From Phenylobacterium aquaticum (lineage in GTDB: Bacteria; Pseudomonadota; Alphaproteobacteria; Caulobacterales; Caulobacteraceae), in assembly GCF_947378715.1 (NCBI RefSeq), contig NZ_CANCLE010000123.1:1-12411 (forward strand): 12,411 nt of DNA, written 5' to 3'. Shown here one piece after another: positions 12,397 to 12,411 of the stretch (positions are counted from its first letter, which is position 1; every line of letters begins with the position of its first letter). The position numbers were made by a program, and so were the translations under genes. The notes under the pieces are model-generated. The model saw only the letters and a list, made by a program, of their open reading frames with translations. It did not search any database and was not told where the DNA came from.

Positions 12397-12411
12397 ACAG
12401 CAGGCCGCCCC

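Noticed and set aside
12380..12411. A possible minus-strand gene ending near the right edge
   Set aside because: Only about 30 bases are available, and no frame can be judged.

Overview
The window is GC-rich (roughly two-thirds G+C), densely coding chromosomal DNA. It looks like an alphaproteobacterium of the Caulobacteraceae (Caulobacter, Phenylobacterium or a close relative). The evidence is the flagellar gene order fliL-fliM facing flgF-flgG-flgA-flgH, the DUF6468 gene after fliM, GTG starts, weak Shine-Dalgarno sequences, and promoter elements of the Caulobacter flagellar hierarchy (sigma-54 -24/-12 and FlbD-like sites, and a CtrA-like TTAA pair). The species assignment is inference from recall; no search was run.

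Layout. Positions 1-1816 (minus strand) hold fliL, fliM and the start of a DUF6468 membrane protein gene, i.e. stator-associated and C-ring switch functions. A 223-bp divergent control region (1817-2039) separates them from the plus-strand rod and outer-ring operon flgF-flgG-flgA-flgH (2040-5105): proximal rod, distal rod, P-ring chaperone, L-ring lipoprotein. Next come a small exported protein of unknown function (5203-5706) and a soluble HisKA_2 histidine kinase (5898-6962). The kinase is preceded by a 191-bp AT-richer region with a near-perfect FNR/FixK box. Converging on the kinase is the minus-strand operon xseB-ispA-dxs (10086 down to 7016): exonuclease VII small subunit, farnesyl diphosphate synthase and DXP synthase, the same arrangement as in many proteobacteria. 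Upstream of xseB lies a minus-strand zinc deacetylase of the HDAC/AcuC/acetylpolyamine amidohydrolase superfamily (10216-11142). Only 38 bp separate it from a divergent PaiA-like GNAT acetyltransferase (11181-11705). The window ends with a serine-recombinase-like protein (11876-12376) whose catalytic serine and active-site arginines are replaced while its C-terminal helix-turn-helix is intact.

How the parts fit. The left 5.1 kb is one flagellar module with early (CtrA-type) and late (sigma-54-type) transcription from one divergent region. The middle is housekeeping isoprenoid and DNA-repair metabolism. The right end is the most unusual: a possible acetylation/deacetylation pair, and a catalytically dead resolvase-like regulator with a res-like inverted repeat directly upstream of its candidate promoter, suggesting a recombinase turned into an autoregulated DNA-binding protein.

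No stretch over 300 bases lacks a gene. The largest gaps are 1817-2039 (divergent flagellar control region), 5707-5897 (kinase promoter region), 11706-11875 (tandem hairpins plus operator and promoter of the resolvase-like gene), 10087-10215 (palindromic repeat and xseB leader) and 5106-5202 (a weak hairpin only). I saw no tRNA, rRNA, CRISPR array, insertion sequence or attachment site.
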